From contig NZ_JAMXLX010000006.1 of NCBI RefSeq assembly GCF_024055605.1, positions 248,001 through 312,000 of the forward strand: a DNA stretch of 64,000 bases, read 5' to 3'. Positions within the stretch are counted from its first letter, which is position 1. Each line of letters begins with the position of its first letter. Shown here piece by piece: positions 26,406 through 35,563 of the stretch. A model generated the notes under the pieces. It had not been told where the DNA came from. It did no database searches and was given only the letters and a program-made list of their open reading frames with translations. Origin of the DNA: Ciceribacter sichuanensis. GTDB taxonomy: Bacteria; Pseudomonadota; Alphaproteobacteria; Rhizobiales; Rhizobiaceae. A program made the translations under genes and the position numbers.

Positions 26406-28448
26406 ATGACTTATCGGATCGGTGTGGATGTCGGCGGGTCCTTCACGGACTTCGCGGTGCTGAACGAGGACACGGGGAGGCTTTCGACGCTGAAGGTATT
26501 CTCGAGACCGGATGCGCCGGGCGAGGAAATCCTGCTTGCGCTCGATACGCTGAAGGCGCGCGACGGCATGGACGCCGCCGAGATCGCCTATTTCACCCAT
26601 GGCACCACGGTCGGCGTCAACACCGTGATCCAGCGCAATGGTCATGACATCGCGCTCTTCACCACCCGCAATTTCGAGGACGTGTTGGAAATCGCGCGTC
26701 TGAAGATCCCGCAGATCCACAATCTCTATTCCGTCCGGCCCGAACCGCTGATCCGTCGCGACCGGGTGTTCGGGATCGTGGAACGCACGCTGGCAACCGG
26801 CGAGATCGCAGAGGCACCCCGGGAGGATGATGTTGCCCGCGCGGTCGAAGAGGCGCTTGCCGCCGGCTGCAAGGGTATCGTCATCTCCTTCCTCCATTCC
26901 TATCGCAACCCGGCGAACGAACGGGCCGTCAAGGCGATGATCGAGCGTCTCGCTCCCGGCCTGCCTGTCGTTTCCTCGGCCGATACGTGGCCGATCATCC
27001 GCGAATACGAGCGCACCATCACCGCCGTCATCAGCGGCTATGTGCAGCCGCGCGTCGCCCATTATCTCGACCGCTTCGAAACCGTTCTGCGCGGTCGTGG
27101 CGTTGCCTGCCCGCTGCTCATCACCAAGACCAATGGCGGCGTGATGGGCATCGACCAGGCCCGGGCCGAATGCGTGCAGATGATCCTTTCGGGAACGGCC
27201 TCCGGCGTCATCGGCGCCGGCTATCTGGCGAAGGCGAGCGGCTTCGACCGGATCATGAGCCTCGATATCGGCGGCACCAGCGCCGATGTCGCGGTGATCG
27301 TCGACGGCACCGCGCAATACGGCGTCGGCGAACTGATCGGCGACTTCCAGATCCATGTTCCCTCGGTCTCGGTCAGTTCGGTCGGACAGGGCGGCGGCTC
27401 GGTCGCCTGGGTGGACCCGCTCGGCTTCCTTCAGGTCGGCCCGGAAAGCGCCGGCTCGACGCCCGGCCCGGCCTGTTATGGCCGCGGCGGAACCAAACCG
27501 ACCATCACCGACGCCATGGCCGCCTCCAATCTGATCGGCCACATGCCGCTCGGCTACGGCGCGGTCACGGTCGATCATGCGGCCTCGCGGGCGGCGCTTG
27601 CGCCGCTTGCGGCCCAGCTTTCCACCAGCGTCGAGGAACTGGCGGGCAGCGTCATCGATATCTCGGTTTCCGGCATGTATGCCGAAGTGAGCGCGCTCGT
27701 CTCGCGTTTCGCCATCGATCCCAGGGAGTTCCACCTGTTCGCCTTCGGCGGCGCGGGCGCCATGCTCGCCTGCTTCCTCGCCCGCGAACTCGACATGAAG
27801 GGCGTCGTCGTGCCGCCGACGCCGGGCGTCGTGTCGGCGCTGGGCGGCCTGATCGCCGACCTCAAGAACGACTTTATCCGCACCACCTATTGCGAGGTGA
27901 ACGAGACCGGCATCGCGGGGCTGCTTCCGGTCTTCTCCGACCTGGAAAACGCAGCACGAGACTGGTTGAAGACACAGGGCCACACGGAGGAAGGCGAGAT
28001 CCGGCTTTCGGCCGACATGCGCTATCTCGGCCAGTCCTTTGAGATCGAGACGCCGCTGGAGACGGTCTGGCTCACCGCTGGCGATGCGGCTGCGGTCGCC
28101 GGCGCCTTCCACCGCGAGCACGAAAGGCTCTACGGCCATTCCGACGAGACGGCTGCCGTGCAGATGGTGAGCCTCAGGCTCGTCATCTCCGGCGCAACGC
28201 CGAAATTCGTCCTGCAGCCGGCCCCGGAGGCAACGGGACCAGCCGAACCGCGTTTCCATGTCGAGGGCTGGTTCAAGGGACGCACCTGGGTCACCGGCGT
28301 CTATCGACGGGAAGAGCTCGCCGCCGGCCATGAATTCCAGGGACCCGCCATCATCGCCCAGGACGACACGACCACGGTCGTTCCGCCCGGTTTCGAGGTC
28401 TGCGTCGACCGCCTCGGAAATCTCGTCATCACCAAGTCGGAGCTGTGA
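26406..28448 (+). CDS. hyuA: Hydantoinase/oxoprolinase A subunit
   Basis: A 680-residue protein from MTYRIGVDVGGSFTDF (ATG 26406, AGGAGA upstream). The N-terminal nucleotide-binding motif DVGGSFTDFAV and the middle HGTTVGVNTVIQRNG and MSLDIGGTSADVAVI are hallmarks of the Hydantoinase_A/ROK-like ATP-dependent cyclic-amide hydrolase or carboxylase family (N-methylhydantoinase, 5-oxoprolinase, acetone/acetophenone carboxylase). It pairs with the B subunit 2 bases downstream. The substrate cannot be chosen from sequence; context favours a hydantoin or lactam derived from an amino acid. Confidence 0.92.
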   Translation: MTYRIGVDVGGSFTDFAVLNEDTGRLSTLKVFSRPDAPGEEILLALDTLKARDGMDAAEIAYFTHGTTVGVNTVIQRNGHDIALFTTRNFEDVLEIARLKIPQIHNLYSVRPEPLIRRDRVFGIVERTLATGEIAEAPREDDVARAVEEALAAGCKGIVISFLHSYRNPANERAVKAMIERLAPGLPVVSSADTWPIIREYERTITAVISGYVQPRVAHYLDRFETVLRGRGVACPLLITKTNGGVMGIDQARAECVQMILSGTASGVIGAGYLAKASGFDRIMSLDIGGTSADVAVIVDGTAQYGVGELIGDFQIHVPSVSVSSVGQGGGSVAWVDPLGFLQVGPESAGSTPGPACYGRGGTKPTITDAMAASNLIGHMPLGYGAVTVDHAASRAALAPLAAQLSTSVEELAGSVIDISVSGMYAEVSALVSRFAIDPREFHLFAFGGAGAMLACFLARELDMKGVVVPPTPGVVSALGGLIADLKNDFIRTTYCEVNETGIAGLLPVFSDLENAARDWLKTQGHTEEGEIRLSADMRYLGQSFEIETPLETVWLTAGDAAAVAGAFHREHERLYGHSDETAAVQMVSLRLVISGATPKFVLQPAPEATGPAEPRFHVEGWFKGRTWVTGVYRREELAAGHEFQGPAIIAQDDTTTVVPPGFEVCVDRLGNLVITKSEL

Positions 28449-28450
28449 GC

Positions 28451-30421
28451 ATGGCCATCGATCGCCGCAACCTGAAAGTTCTCGCCAACTTCTGCGCCGC
28501 CGCGGCCGACGCCATGGCCTTCACGCTGATGCGTACCGCCCATTCGGCCTTCGTCAAGGAGACGGAAGACTTTTCCTGCCAGATCGTCACCCGCGAGGGG
28601 CTGGCCTTCGCCAATCCGCGCCAGTTCGGCGCGCCATGGTACAGCGGCATCGATTACGCCCCGCTGCTTGAGATGTTCGACGACTACGCCGAAGGCGACA
28701 TCTGCATCACCAACGATCCCTATAACGGCTTCGTCGCCACCCATTCGCCGGATATCCACATCTGGAAGCCGGTGTTTCACGAGGGCCGCATCGCTTGCTT
28801 CGTCGTCGGCCACATCCACAATACCGATGTCGGCGGCGCAGTGCCGGCTTCTCTCTCTCGCTCGCTGAACGAAATCGAGCAGGAAGGTCTGCGCATTCCG
28901 CCGGTCAAGCTCGTCGAGAAGGGCGTGCTGAACCCCTTCATTCCCGAGATGATCCGCGCCAATGTTCGCCTGCCGGACCAGAACCTCGGCGACCTCCACG
29001 CCCAGATCGCTTCCGTCAATGTCGGCGAGCGCAAGATCCGGGAGATCATCGACCGCTTCGGTTTCGACACCTTCATCGAGGGCGTCGAGCAGATCCTCGA
29101 TTATGCCGAAGCACAGGTGCGCCAGATCCTGACGCGCGTGCCGGACGGCGACTACTTCTTCGCCGACTATGCCGATGAGGATTCCGTCGGCGGCAAGCCC
29201 TGCCGCGTGGCGCTGACGCTGAAGGTGCGCGGCGACGAGATCGTGCTCGATTACACCGGCTCCGATCCGCAGCTCGGCTCCTCGCTCAACATGCCGACCG
29301 GCGGGCGTGAACGCCATCCGCTGGTGATGGTCGGCCTGACCTACGTGCTTTACACGCTGGACAACAGCCTGCTTCTGAATGCCGGCACGCTGCGCCCGGC
29401 CAGCGCCATCCTGCCCGAGGGATCGGTGGTCAATTGCCAGCGGCCGGCCGCCGTCGGCATGCGCTCGCTCACCTGCGCCATGACGCAGATCGTCACCGTC
29501 GGCGCGTTCGCGCAGGCGCTTCCCGACCTGATGCCGGCCGCCTCTCCCGGCGGTAACGCGATCATGAACATCAAGACCAGCGGTCGCAACGGCCGGCCGG
29601 TCATGGCTTCCATCGGTCCGGTCGGCGGCGGTGGCGGTGGCACGCCCTTCGGCGACGGCAGCGACGGCGCGGGCGGAGCCACCGGCTTCCTGCGCAACAC
29701 GCCGATCGAGATCAGCGAGGCGGAAGTGCCGATCCGTTTCCTGCGCTACGGGCTGGAACCTGACAGCGGTGCACCGGGCCGTCATCGCGGTGGCCTGTCC
29801 GCCGTCATGGAATTCGAGGTGTTCTCGCCCGAAACCGTGGTGACGGCGCGAAACCGCAACCGCTCGATCATGCCAGCCTGGGGCGTGAACGGCGCAAAGG
29901 CCGGCACGGTGTCCCGCTTCCTGCGCAATCCCGGCCGTGCCGACGAGGTGTCGCTCGGCAATACCGATGTCGTTCATTGCGGTCCGGGCGACGTGATCCG
30001 TGTCGTCGGTCCCGGCGCCGGCGGCTGGGGCGACCCCTTCCTGCGCGATCCCGCTGCCGTTCTGGACGACGTCCTGAAGGGGGCGGTCAGCGAGGAAAGC
30101 GCAAGACGGGATTACGGTGTCGCCATTCGCGAACGCCGCGTTGACGAAATCGAGACGGCAAGCCTGCGCGCCGGCCGGCCGGTAGACCCCGCTCCCCCGG
30201 TCATCACCTACGGAGCGGAACGCCTGGCATTCGAGGCCGTCTGGACCAACGAGCGCTACGATCTGCTGACCGGCTTCCTTGCGACCGCGCCCGTCGGCTG
30301 GCGCTTCTTCCTGAAGCACCGGATCTTCGAGGCGGTGGAAAAGTTGGGCTCCGACATCCGGCCGGTCGTCGAGCAGATGCGCGGCCTGTTTCAGGAGATG
30401 AAAATCCGGTACGGTCTCTGA
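28451..30421 (+). CDS. hyuB: Hydantoinase B/oxoprolinase beta subunit
   Basis: A 656-residue protein from ATG 28451 (GTG 28445 possible), GGAG upstream. Family landmarks are SCQIVTREGLAFANPRQFGA, ITNDPYNGFVATHSPDIHIW, the HIHNTDVGG metal-site segment and the glycine-rich GPVGGGGGGTPFGDGSDGAG near residue 400. The C-terminal VGPGAGGWGDPFLRDP is typical. It forms a heteromer with HyuA. The long antisense frame across this gene is a shadow. Confidence 0.92.
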   Translation: MAIDRRNLKVLANFCAAAADAMAFTLMRTAHSAFVKETEDFSCQIVTREGLAFANPRQFGAPWYSGIDYAPLLEMFDDYAEGDICITNDPYNGFVATHSPDIHIWKPVFHEGRIACFVVGHIHNTDVGGAVPASLSRSLNEIEQEGLRIPPVKLVEKGVLNPFIPEMIRANVRLPDQNLGDLHAQIASVNVGERKIREIIDRFGFDTFIEGVEQILDYAEAQVRQILTRVPDGDYFFADYADEDSVGGKPCRVALTLKVRGDEIVLDYTGSDPQLGSSLNMPTGGRERHPLVMVGLTYVLYTLDNSLLLNAGTLRPASAILPEGSVVNCQRPAAVGMRSLTCAMTQIVTVGAFAQALPDLMPAASPGGNAIMNIKTSGRNGRPVMASIGPVGGGGGGTPFGDGSDGAGGATGFLRNTPIEISEAEVPIRFLRYGLEPDSGAPGRHRGGLSAVMEFEVFSPETVVTARNRNRSIMPAWGVNGAKAGTVSRFLRNPGRADEVSLGNTDVVHCGPGDVIRVVGPGAGGWGDPFLRDPAAVLDDVLKGAVSEESARRDYGVAIRERRVDEIETASLRAGRPVDPAPPVITYGAERLAFEAVWTNERYDLLTGFLATAPVGWRFFLKHRIFEAVEKLGSDIRPVVEQMRGLFQEMKIRYGL

Positions 30422-30454
30422 ACCGAGCATCCACCCCGGAGAAAAAGCCGTTCC

Positions 30455-31363
30455 ATGAATGTCCGCCAGCTCGAGATCTTCCGGACGATCATGCGCGACG
30501 GCACCATCACCGCCGCGGCCAATTCGCTCGGCGTCTCGCAACCGGCCGTCAGCAAGCTTCTGCTGCAGCTTGAGGATCAGCTCGGCTACGCGCTGTTCGA
30601 GCGGATCGGCGGGCGGCTGGTTCCGACGATGGAGGCGCATCTGCTGTTTTCCGATGCGGACCGCGTGTTCCGCCAGATGGAGGCGCTGAAGACGCTCGCC
30701 CGCGATGTCGGCGCCAACAAGATCGGGTTGTTGCGGATCGGCGCGAGCCTGCCGCTTGCCTATTCGGTGCTGCCGCCGGCGCTGGGCGATTTCCGCTCCC
30801 GGCATCTGGAGGTGAAGATCCATCTGCACACGCTCCCCAAGCGCGAGATCGCCGAGGCCCTGACCATCGGCGACATCGATGTCGCGGTGACGCTCTCGGC
30901 CATTCTGGCCCCCAGCGTGCGGGTGGAGGCGCTCGGCGCCACGCCGATGGTGGCGGTGTTGCGGGAAGGCGATCCGCTCGCCGCCCATGAGGTCATCACG
31001 CCGGAGCTTCTCGAAGGCGTGCCGCTGATTTCCTATGGGTCGCATGCCGAGGAAGTCGGGCCGGCGCTCGACGAGGCCTTTGCGTCGAGGGGGCTCAACC
31101 GCGATGTCGCGATCCAGATCGCCTCATCCGTCGGTGCGCTGCCGCTGGTGCGGCAGGGGCTCGGCGTCGCCGTGGTCGATGGCCTCGCGGTGCTTCAGGG
31201 CGGGGAAGGCATCGTCGCCCGGCGTTTCGAGCCGGTCGTCACCACACGCGTCTCGATTTCGATCAACGAGCAGCGACCGAAGTCCCGTTTCATCTCGGCT
31301 TTCCTGCAAAGCCTCCGCCGCTCCTTCGCTGCCGCCAAAGATTGCACTGCCCCCCGCCGGTAA
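30455..31363 (+). CDS. LysR-family regulator within the catabolic block
   Basis: A 302-residue LysR protein with HTH MNVRQLEIFRTIMRDGTITA then AANSLGVSQPAVSKLLLQ (residues 1-40) and a type-2 periplasmic-binding effector domain (IGASLPLAYSVLPPALGDF). It is in the same direction as the hydantoinase genes, 33 bases after hyuB, and precedes the dehydrogenase genes, so it could regulate both sides. Its effector is unknown. Confidence 0.92.
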   Translation: MNVRQLEIFRTIMRDGTITAAANSLGVSQPAVSKLLLQLEDQLGYALFERIGGRLVPTMEAHLLFSDADRVFRQMEALKTLARDVGANKIGLLRIGASLPLAYSVLPPALGDFRSRHLEVKIHLHTLPKREIAEALTIGDIDVAVTLSAILAPSVRVEALGATPMVAVLREGDPLAAHEVITPELLEGVPLISYGSHAEEVGPALDEAFASRGLNRDVAIQIASSVGALPLVRQGLGVAVVDGLAVLQGGEGIVARRFEPVVTTRVSISINEQRPKSRFISAFLQSLRRSFAAAKDCTAPRR

Positions 31364-31458
31364 AACAGGATTTTCATTCGCGCCTGCCGTCTCACACGAT
31401 GCATGCTGCTCATGCGCGGCAGTTACCCTTGCCCAAAGGTTTTGCAAAGGTGCGCGTC

Positions 31459-32922
31459 ATGACCCTCAGTTTCGATCCCGATACCCTTCCGCTGCCCGTC
31501 GGTCATTTCATCGGCGACCGGCTGGTGGAGGCCAGTGGCGTCATCGACATGCATCGCCCCTCCGATGGCAAGGCCTATGCCGGCTGCCCTCTGGCCGACG
31601 AGGCAACCGTCGACCGCGCCGTCGAAACCGCGAAGAAGGCCCTGAAAGTCAGCAACTGGGGCGGCGTGCGTCCCCGCGAACGCACCAGGGCGATGCAGCG
31701 CTGGGCCGACCTGATCGAAGCCGAGGCCGCAACGCTTGCCAAGCTCGAGGCGCTTTCCTCCACCCGGCCGGTTGGCCATCTCGTCGCCGGCGATATCGCC
31801 GTCACCGCCGAGCAGATCCGTTTCTTCGCCGAATTCGCCGACAAGGAAGGCAGCGATCTCGTGCCGACCGACGACAACAGTCTCGGCATGGTGATGACGG
31901 AGCCCTACGGCGTGGTCGGCGCCATCACGCCGTGGAACTTCCCGGTCTCCATGGCCGGCTGGAAGCTCGGCCCGGCGCTTGCGGCAGGCAATGCGGTGGT
32001 GCTGAAACCTTCCGAAATGACCCCGTTCTCCACCGTCTATCTCGCCGAACTCGCCGTGCGCGCCGGCATCCCGGCAGGTCTCATCAACATCGTGCTGGGC
32101 GACGGCCCGACCACCGGCAATGCGATCACCGGGCATCCCGATATCGCCAAGATCTCCTTTACCGGTTCGACCGGCGCGGGTTCCGCGATCATGGCCAATA
32201 TCGCCCGCACCGGGGTCAAGCCGATGACGCTGGAACTCGGCGGCAAGAGCCCGCAGCTCGTCTTCGCCGACGCCGATCTCGGCAAGGCGGCCGACGAGAT
32301 TGCAAGAAGCATTCTTTCCAATGCCGGACAGGCCTGCGTTGCGGGTTCGCGCCTGATCGTCGAGGAAAGTGTCGCCGGCGCTCTGGTCGAAGCCATCATC
32401 GCCCGCATGAAGACCGTGCGCCCCGGCCCGACCTGGGACGAGGCAAGCCAGTATTCGCCGATCATTTCCGAGCGCCAGCGCGGCCGTATCGACAGCATCG
32501 TGCAGGCGGCGGTTGCAGCCGGCGGCGAGTGCCTGACCGGTGGCGCGGCGATGGAGGGCGAAGGTTATTTCTACGCCCCGACCCTGATCGCCAATGTCCG
32601 GCAGGATTCACCCGCCGTGACCGAGGAGATCTTCGGGCCGGTCCTGACCATGCAGACCTTCACCACGGAGGAAGAGGCGCTGGCGCTTTCCGACCATCCG
32701 ACCTACGGGCTGGCAAGCGGCATCTTTACCCGCGATCTCTCCCGCGCCATCCGCCTGACCCGCCAGATCCAGGCGGGCACCGTCTGGGTCAACCGCTACA
32801 GCCGCTCGCGCGATCACATCCTGCCGACCGGGGGTTACAAACGCTCTGGAATCGGAAAGGATCTCGGCCGCGATGCCTATCTCGCCAACCGCAAGAGCAA
32901 GAGCGTCCTCATCAGCCTCTGA
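31459..32922 (+). CDS. NAD-dependent aldehyde dehydrogenase
   Basis: A 487-residue aldehyde dehydrogenase starting MTLSFDPDTLPLPVGHFIGD (ATG 31459, AAAGG upstream). Landmarks: PWNFPVSMAGWKLGPALAAG, SFTGSTGAGSAI cofactor loop, catalytic Glu in ELGGKSPQ and Cys in NAGQACVAGSR. It is of the broad amine-derived aldehyde type (betaine- or gamma-aminobutyraldehyde-like), fitting a product of the FAD oxidases or aminotransferase. It starts a dehydrogenase trio with 19- and 16-base gaps. Confidence 0.92.
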   Translation: MTLSFDPDTLPLPVGHFIGDRLVEASGVIDMHRPSDGKAYAGCPLADEATVDRAVETAKKALKVSNWGGVRPRERTRAMQRWADLIEAEAATLAKLEALSSTRPVGHLVAGDIAVTAEQIRFFAEFADKEGSDLVPTDDNSLGMVMTEPYGVVGAITPWNFPVSMAGWKLGPALAAGNAVVLKPSEMTPFSTVYLAELAVRAGIPAGLINIVLGDGPTTGNAITGHPDIAKISFTGSTGAGSAIMANIARTGVKPMTLELGGKSPQLVFADADLGKAADEIARSILSNAGQACVAGSRLIVEESVAGALVEAIIARMKTVRPGPTWDEASQYSPIISERQRGRIDSIVQAAVAAGGECLTGGAAMEGEGYFYAPTLIANVRQDSPAVTEEIFGPVLTMQTFTTEEEALALSDHPTYGLASGIFTRDLSRAIRLTRQIQAGTVWVNRYSRSRDHILPTGGYKRSGIGKDLGRDAYLANRKSKSVLISL

Positions 32923-32941
32923 CAGCACAAGGTCTTTTTCC

Positions 32942-33985
32942 ATGCAGACATATTCCATCGCGCTCATTCCCGGCGACGGCATCGGCCGTGATGTCACCGC
33001 GGCCGCCTGGAGCGTGCTCGAAAAGGTTTCCAGCGACGCGGGCTTCGCTCTCAAGGGCACCGAGTTTCCGTGGTCCTGCAAGTTCTACAAGGAAACCGGC
33101 GCGATGATGCCGGCAGACGGCATCGAGACGCTGCGCGGCTTCGACGCCATCCTGCTCGGAGCCGTGGGCTGGCCGGCGGAGGTGCCGGATTCGGTCTCGC
33201 TGCATGGCCTGCTTCTGCCGATCCGCAAGGCTTTCGTGCAATATGCCAACATCCGTCCGCACCGGTTGCTGCCCGGCGTGCAGGGCCCGCTGAAGGCCGA
33301 GGCATTCGACATCCTCTGCATCCGCGAAAACACCGAGGGCGAATATTCCGGCGCCGGCGGGCGCGTGCATCAGGGTACGGCTGACGAAGTGGCGGTGGAA
33401 ACCTCGATCTTCACCCGCAAGGGCGTCGAGCGCATCCTGCGCTTCGGTTTCGAGCAGGCGCGCGCCCGGCGCGGCAAGCTTGCCTCCATCACCAAGTCGA
33501 ATGCCCAGAAATATTCCATGGTGTTCTGGGACGAAGTGACGAAAGAACTCTCCTCCGAATATCCCGATGTCACGGTCACCAGCTATCACATCGACGCCAT
33601 GGCCGCCCGCATGGTCATGGCGCCGGAAAGCCTCGACGTGGTGGTCGCCTCCAATCTCTTCGGCGATATCCTCACCGACCTTGGCGCCGCCATCCAGGGC
33701 GGTCTCGGCTTTGCGGCTTCCGCCAACATCAACCCGGACCGCTCCGCTCCGTCGATGTTCGAACCGGTGCATGGTTCGGCGCCCGACATCGCCCATCTCG
33801 GTATCGCCAATCCGATGGCCACCATCTGGTCGGCTGCGATGATGCTCGATCATCTCGGCGAAAAGGACGCCGCCGTCCGCATCATGGCAGCGCTGGAGCA
33901 GACCACCGCCCGCGGCATCGGCACCGTACCGGGCAAGGACAAGACCGACGTCATCACCGCCGCAGTGCTTGCGGCGCTTTCCTGA
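32942..33985 (+). CDS. Tartrate dehydrogenase/decarboxylase-like beta-decarboxylating dehydrogenase
   Basis: A 347-residue protein of the isopropylmalate/isocitrate dehydrogenase family, starting MQTYSIALIPGDGIGRDV (ATG 32942). The Mg and substrate-binding segment is VASNLFGDILTDLGAAIQGG, with ICIRENTEGEYSGAGGRVHQ-like CIRENTEGEYSG and HGSAPDIAHLGIANP. The N-terminal region and GLLLPIRKAFVQYANIRP resemble TtuC/Ycf D-malate or tartrate dehydrogenases more than LeuB. It would oxidise and possibly decarboxylate a 2-hydroxyacid. It lies between two aldehyde dehydrogenase genes. Confidence 0.88.
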   Translation: MQTYSIALIPGDGIGRDVTAAAWSVLEKVSSDAGFALKGTEFPWSCKFYKETGAMMPADGIETLRGFDAILLGAVGWPAEVPDSVSLHGLLLPIRKAFVQYANIRPHRLLPGVQGPLKAEAFDILCIRENTEGEYSGAGGRVHQGTADEVAVETSIFTRKGVERILRFGFEQARARRGKLASITKSNAQKYSMVFWDEVTKELSSEYPDVTVTSYHIDAMAARMVMAPESLDVVVASNLFGDILTDLGAAIQGGLGFAASANINPDRSAPSMFEPVHGSAPDIAHLGIANPMATIWSAAMMLDHLGEKDAAVRIMAALEQTTARGIGTVPGKDKTDVITAAVLAALS

Positions 33986-34001
33986 TATTTAAGGACAAGA
34001 C

Positions 34002-35459
34002 ATGCAGAACCTGAAGGACAAGGGCCTCTTCCGCCAGCAGGGCCTCATCGGCGGCAAATGGGTCGACGCAGCCTCCGGCAAGACCGTCGACGTGATCGAT
34101 CCCGCAACCCAGTCTTCCATCGGCAGCGTGCCGGATATGGGCGGCGGCGAGACCCGCGCGGCAATCGAGGCGGCCAATGCCGCCTACCCCGCCTGGAAGC
34201 GGAAAACCCATGCCGAACGGGCTGCATTGCTTGAGGCCTGGTTTGCCCTGATGATCGCCCATGTCGACGATCTCGGCCTGATCCTGACGACCGAGCAGGG
34301 CAAGCCCCTCGATGAGGCCAGGGGCGAAATCCGCTACGGCGCGTCCTTCGTCAAATGGTTCGCCGAGGAAGCCCGCCGCATCGGCGGCACCACCATCCCC
34401 TCGCCGACGCCCGACCGCCGCATCGTGGTGCTGAAGGAGCCGGTCGGCGTCTGCGGCATCATCACGCCATGGAATTTCCCCAATGCGATGATTACCCGCA
34501 AGGTGGCCCCCGCGCTCGCCGCCGGCTGCACCGTGGTCATCAAGCCCTCCGAATTCACGCCCTATTCGGCGCTGGCGCTCGGCGTGCTGGCCGAACGCGC
34601 CGGCATCCCGGCTGGCGTCGTCAACATCGTCACCGGCATGCCGACGGAGATCGGCAACGAGATCATGGCCAACGAAACGGTCCGCAAGATCTCCTTCACC
34701 GGCTCGACCCGCGTCGGTTCGCTGCTGATGCGCGGCGCATCCGACAGCGTCAAGCGGCTCTCGCTCGAACTCGGCGGCAATGCGCCGTTCATCGTGTTCG
34801 ACGATGCCGATCTCGATCTTGCCGTCGAGGGCGCGCTCGTCTCCAAGTTCCGCAACGGCGGCCAGACCTGCGTCTGCGCCAACCGTATCCTCGTCCAGTC
34901 CAGCGTCTACGATGCTTTCGCAGCCAAGCTTTCCGAGCGCGTCAACGCGATGAAGGTCGGCCCCGGCACCGAGCCCGGCATCTCCATCGGCCCGATGATC
35001 AACGAGGCGGCCATCGCCAAGATCAACCGCCATGTGGAAGACGCGCTTTCCAAGGGTGCGAAGGTCGTGACGCAGAAGCCGGCAATGCCCGATGGACCGC
35101 AATACACCGCGCCCGTGGTGCTGACCGGTGCCACGACCGAAATGCTGCTGGCAAGCGAGGAGACCTTCGGTCCGGTCGCCCCGCTCTTCCGCTTCGAAAC
35201 GGACGAGGAAGCGATCGCGATCGCCAACGGCACGCCCTTCGGTCTCGCCGCCTATTTCTACACCGAGAGCCTGAAGCGTTCGTGGAAGGTGGCCGAGGCA
35301 CTGGAATTCGGCATGGTCGGCCTGAATACCGGCGCGATCTCCACCGAAGTCGCCCCCTTCGGCGGCGTCAAGCAATCCGGCCTCGGCCGCGAAGGCGCCC
35401 AGGTCGGCATCGAGGAATATCTGGAAATGAAAACCTTCCACATCGGCGGCCTCGCCTGA
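34002..35459 (+). CDS. gabD: NAD(P)-dependent succinate-semialdehyde dehydrogenase
   Basis: A 485-residue aldehyde dehydrogenase very close to GabD enzymes: LFRQQGLIGGKWVDAASGKT at the N-terminus, PWNFPNAMITRKVAPALAAG, Glu in LELGGNAPF, and the paired cysteines NGGQTCVCANR, a GabD redox-switch feature. It converts succinate semialdehyde to succinate, feeding the TCA cycle from GABA or polyamine breakdown. It ends the block and is followed by a strong terminator. Confidence 0.93.
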   Translation: MQNLKDKGLFRQQGLIGGKWVDAASGKTVDVIDPATQSSIGSVPDMGGGETRAAIEAANAAYPAWKRKTHAERAALLEAWFALMIAHVDDLGLILTTEQGKPLDEARGEIRYGASFVKWFAEEARRIGGTTIPSPTPDRRIVVLKEPVGVCGIITPWNFPNAMITRKVAPALAAGCTVVIKPSEFTPYSALALGVLAERAGIPAGVVNIVTGMPTEIGNEIMANETVRKISFTGSTRVGSLLMRGASDSVKRLSLELGGNAPFIVFDDADLDLAVEGALVSKFRNGGQTCVCANRILVQSSVYDAFAAKLSERVNAMKVGPGTEPGISIGPMINEAAIAKINRHVEDALSKGAKVVTQKPAMPDGPQYTAPVVLTGATTEMLLASEETFGPVAPLFRFETDEEAIAIANGTPFGLAAYFYTESLKRSWKVAEALEFGMVGLNTGAISTEVAPFGGVKQSGLGREGAQVGIEEYLEMKTFHIGGLA

Positions 35460-35489
35460 GGCTGGCGATGGGCGGATGCGGAAAACATC

Positions 35490-35516
35490 AAAGGGGCCGT
35501 GCAAGCGGCCCCTTTT
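35490..35516 (+). terminator. Rho-independent terminator after gabD
   Basis: AAAGGGGCCG (35490-35499), a 6-base loop and CGGCCCCTTTT (35506-35516) form a 10-bp GC-rich stem ending in T residues, 31 bases past the gabD stop. Its A/T flanks also let it serve the convergent SDR gene at 35564. Confidence 0.88.
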
Positions 35517-35563
35517 CAATTGCAATTCGGGCCTGAAGCGTACGAATGATGCCTCTTGAAGCC

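Noticed and set aside
26361..28331. 656-codon minus-strand frame across hyuA
   Set aside because: Antisense shadow of a gene with clear hydantoinase A motifs.
28301..31045. 914-codon minus-strand frame across hyuB and the LysR gene
   Set aside because: It spans two real plus-strand genes and their gap, has no family motif, and exists because of high GC at third positions.
33954..35525. 523-codon minus-strand frame across gabD
   Set aside because: Antisense shadow; the plus strand has all aldehyde dehydrogenase motifs and a terminator.
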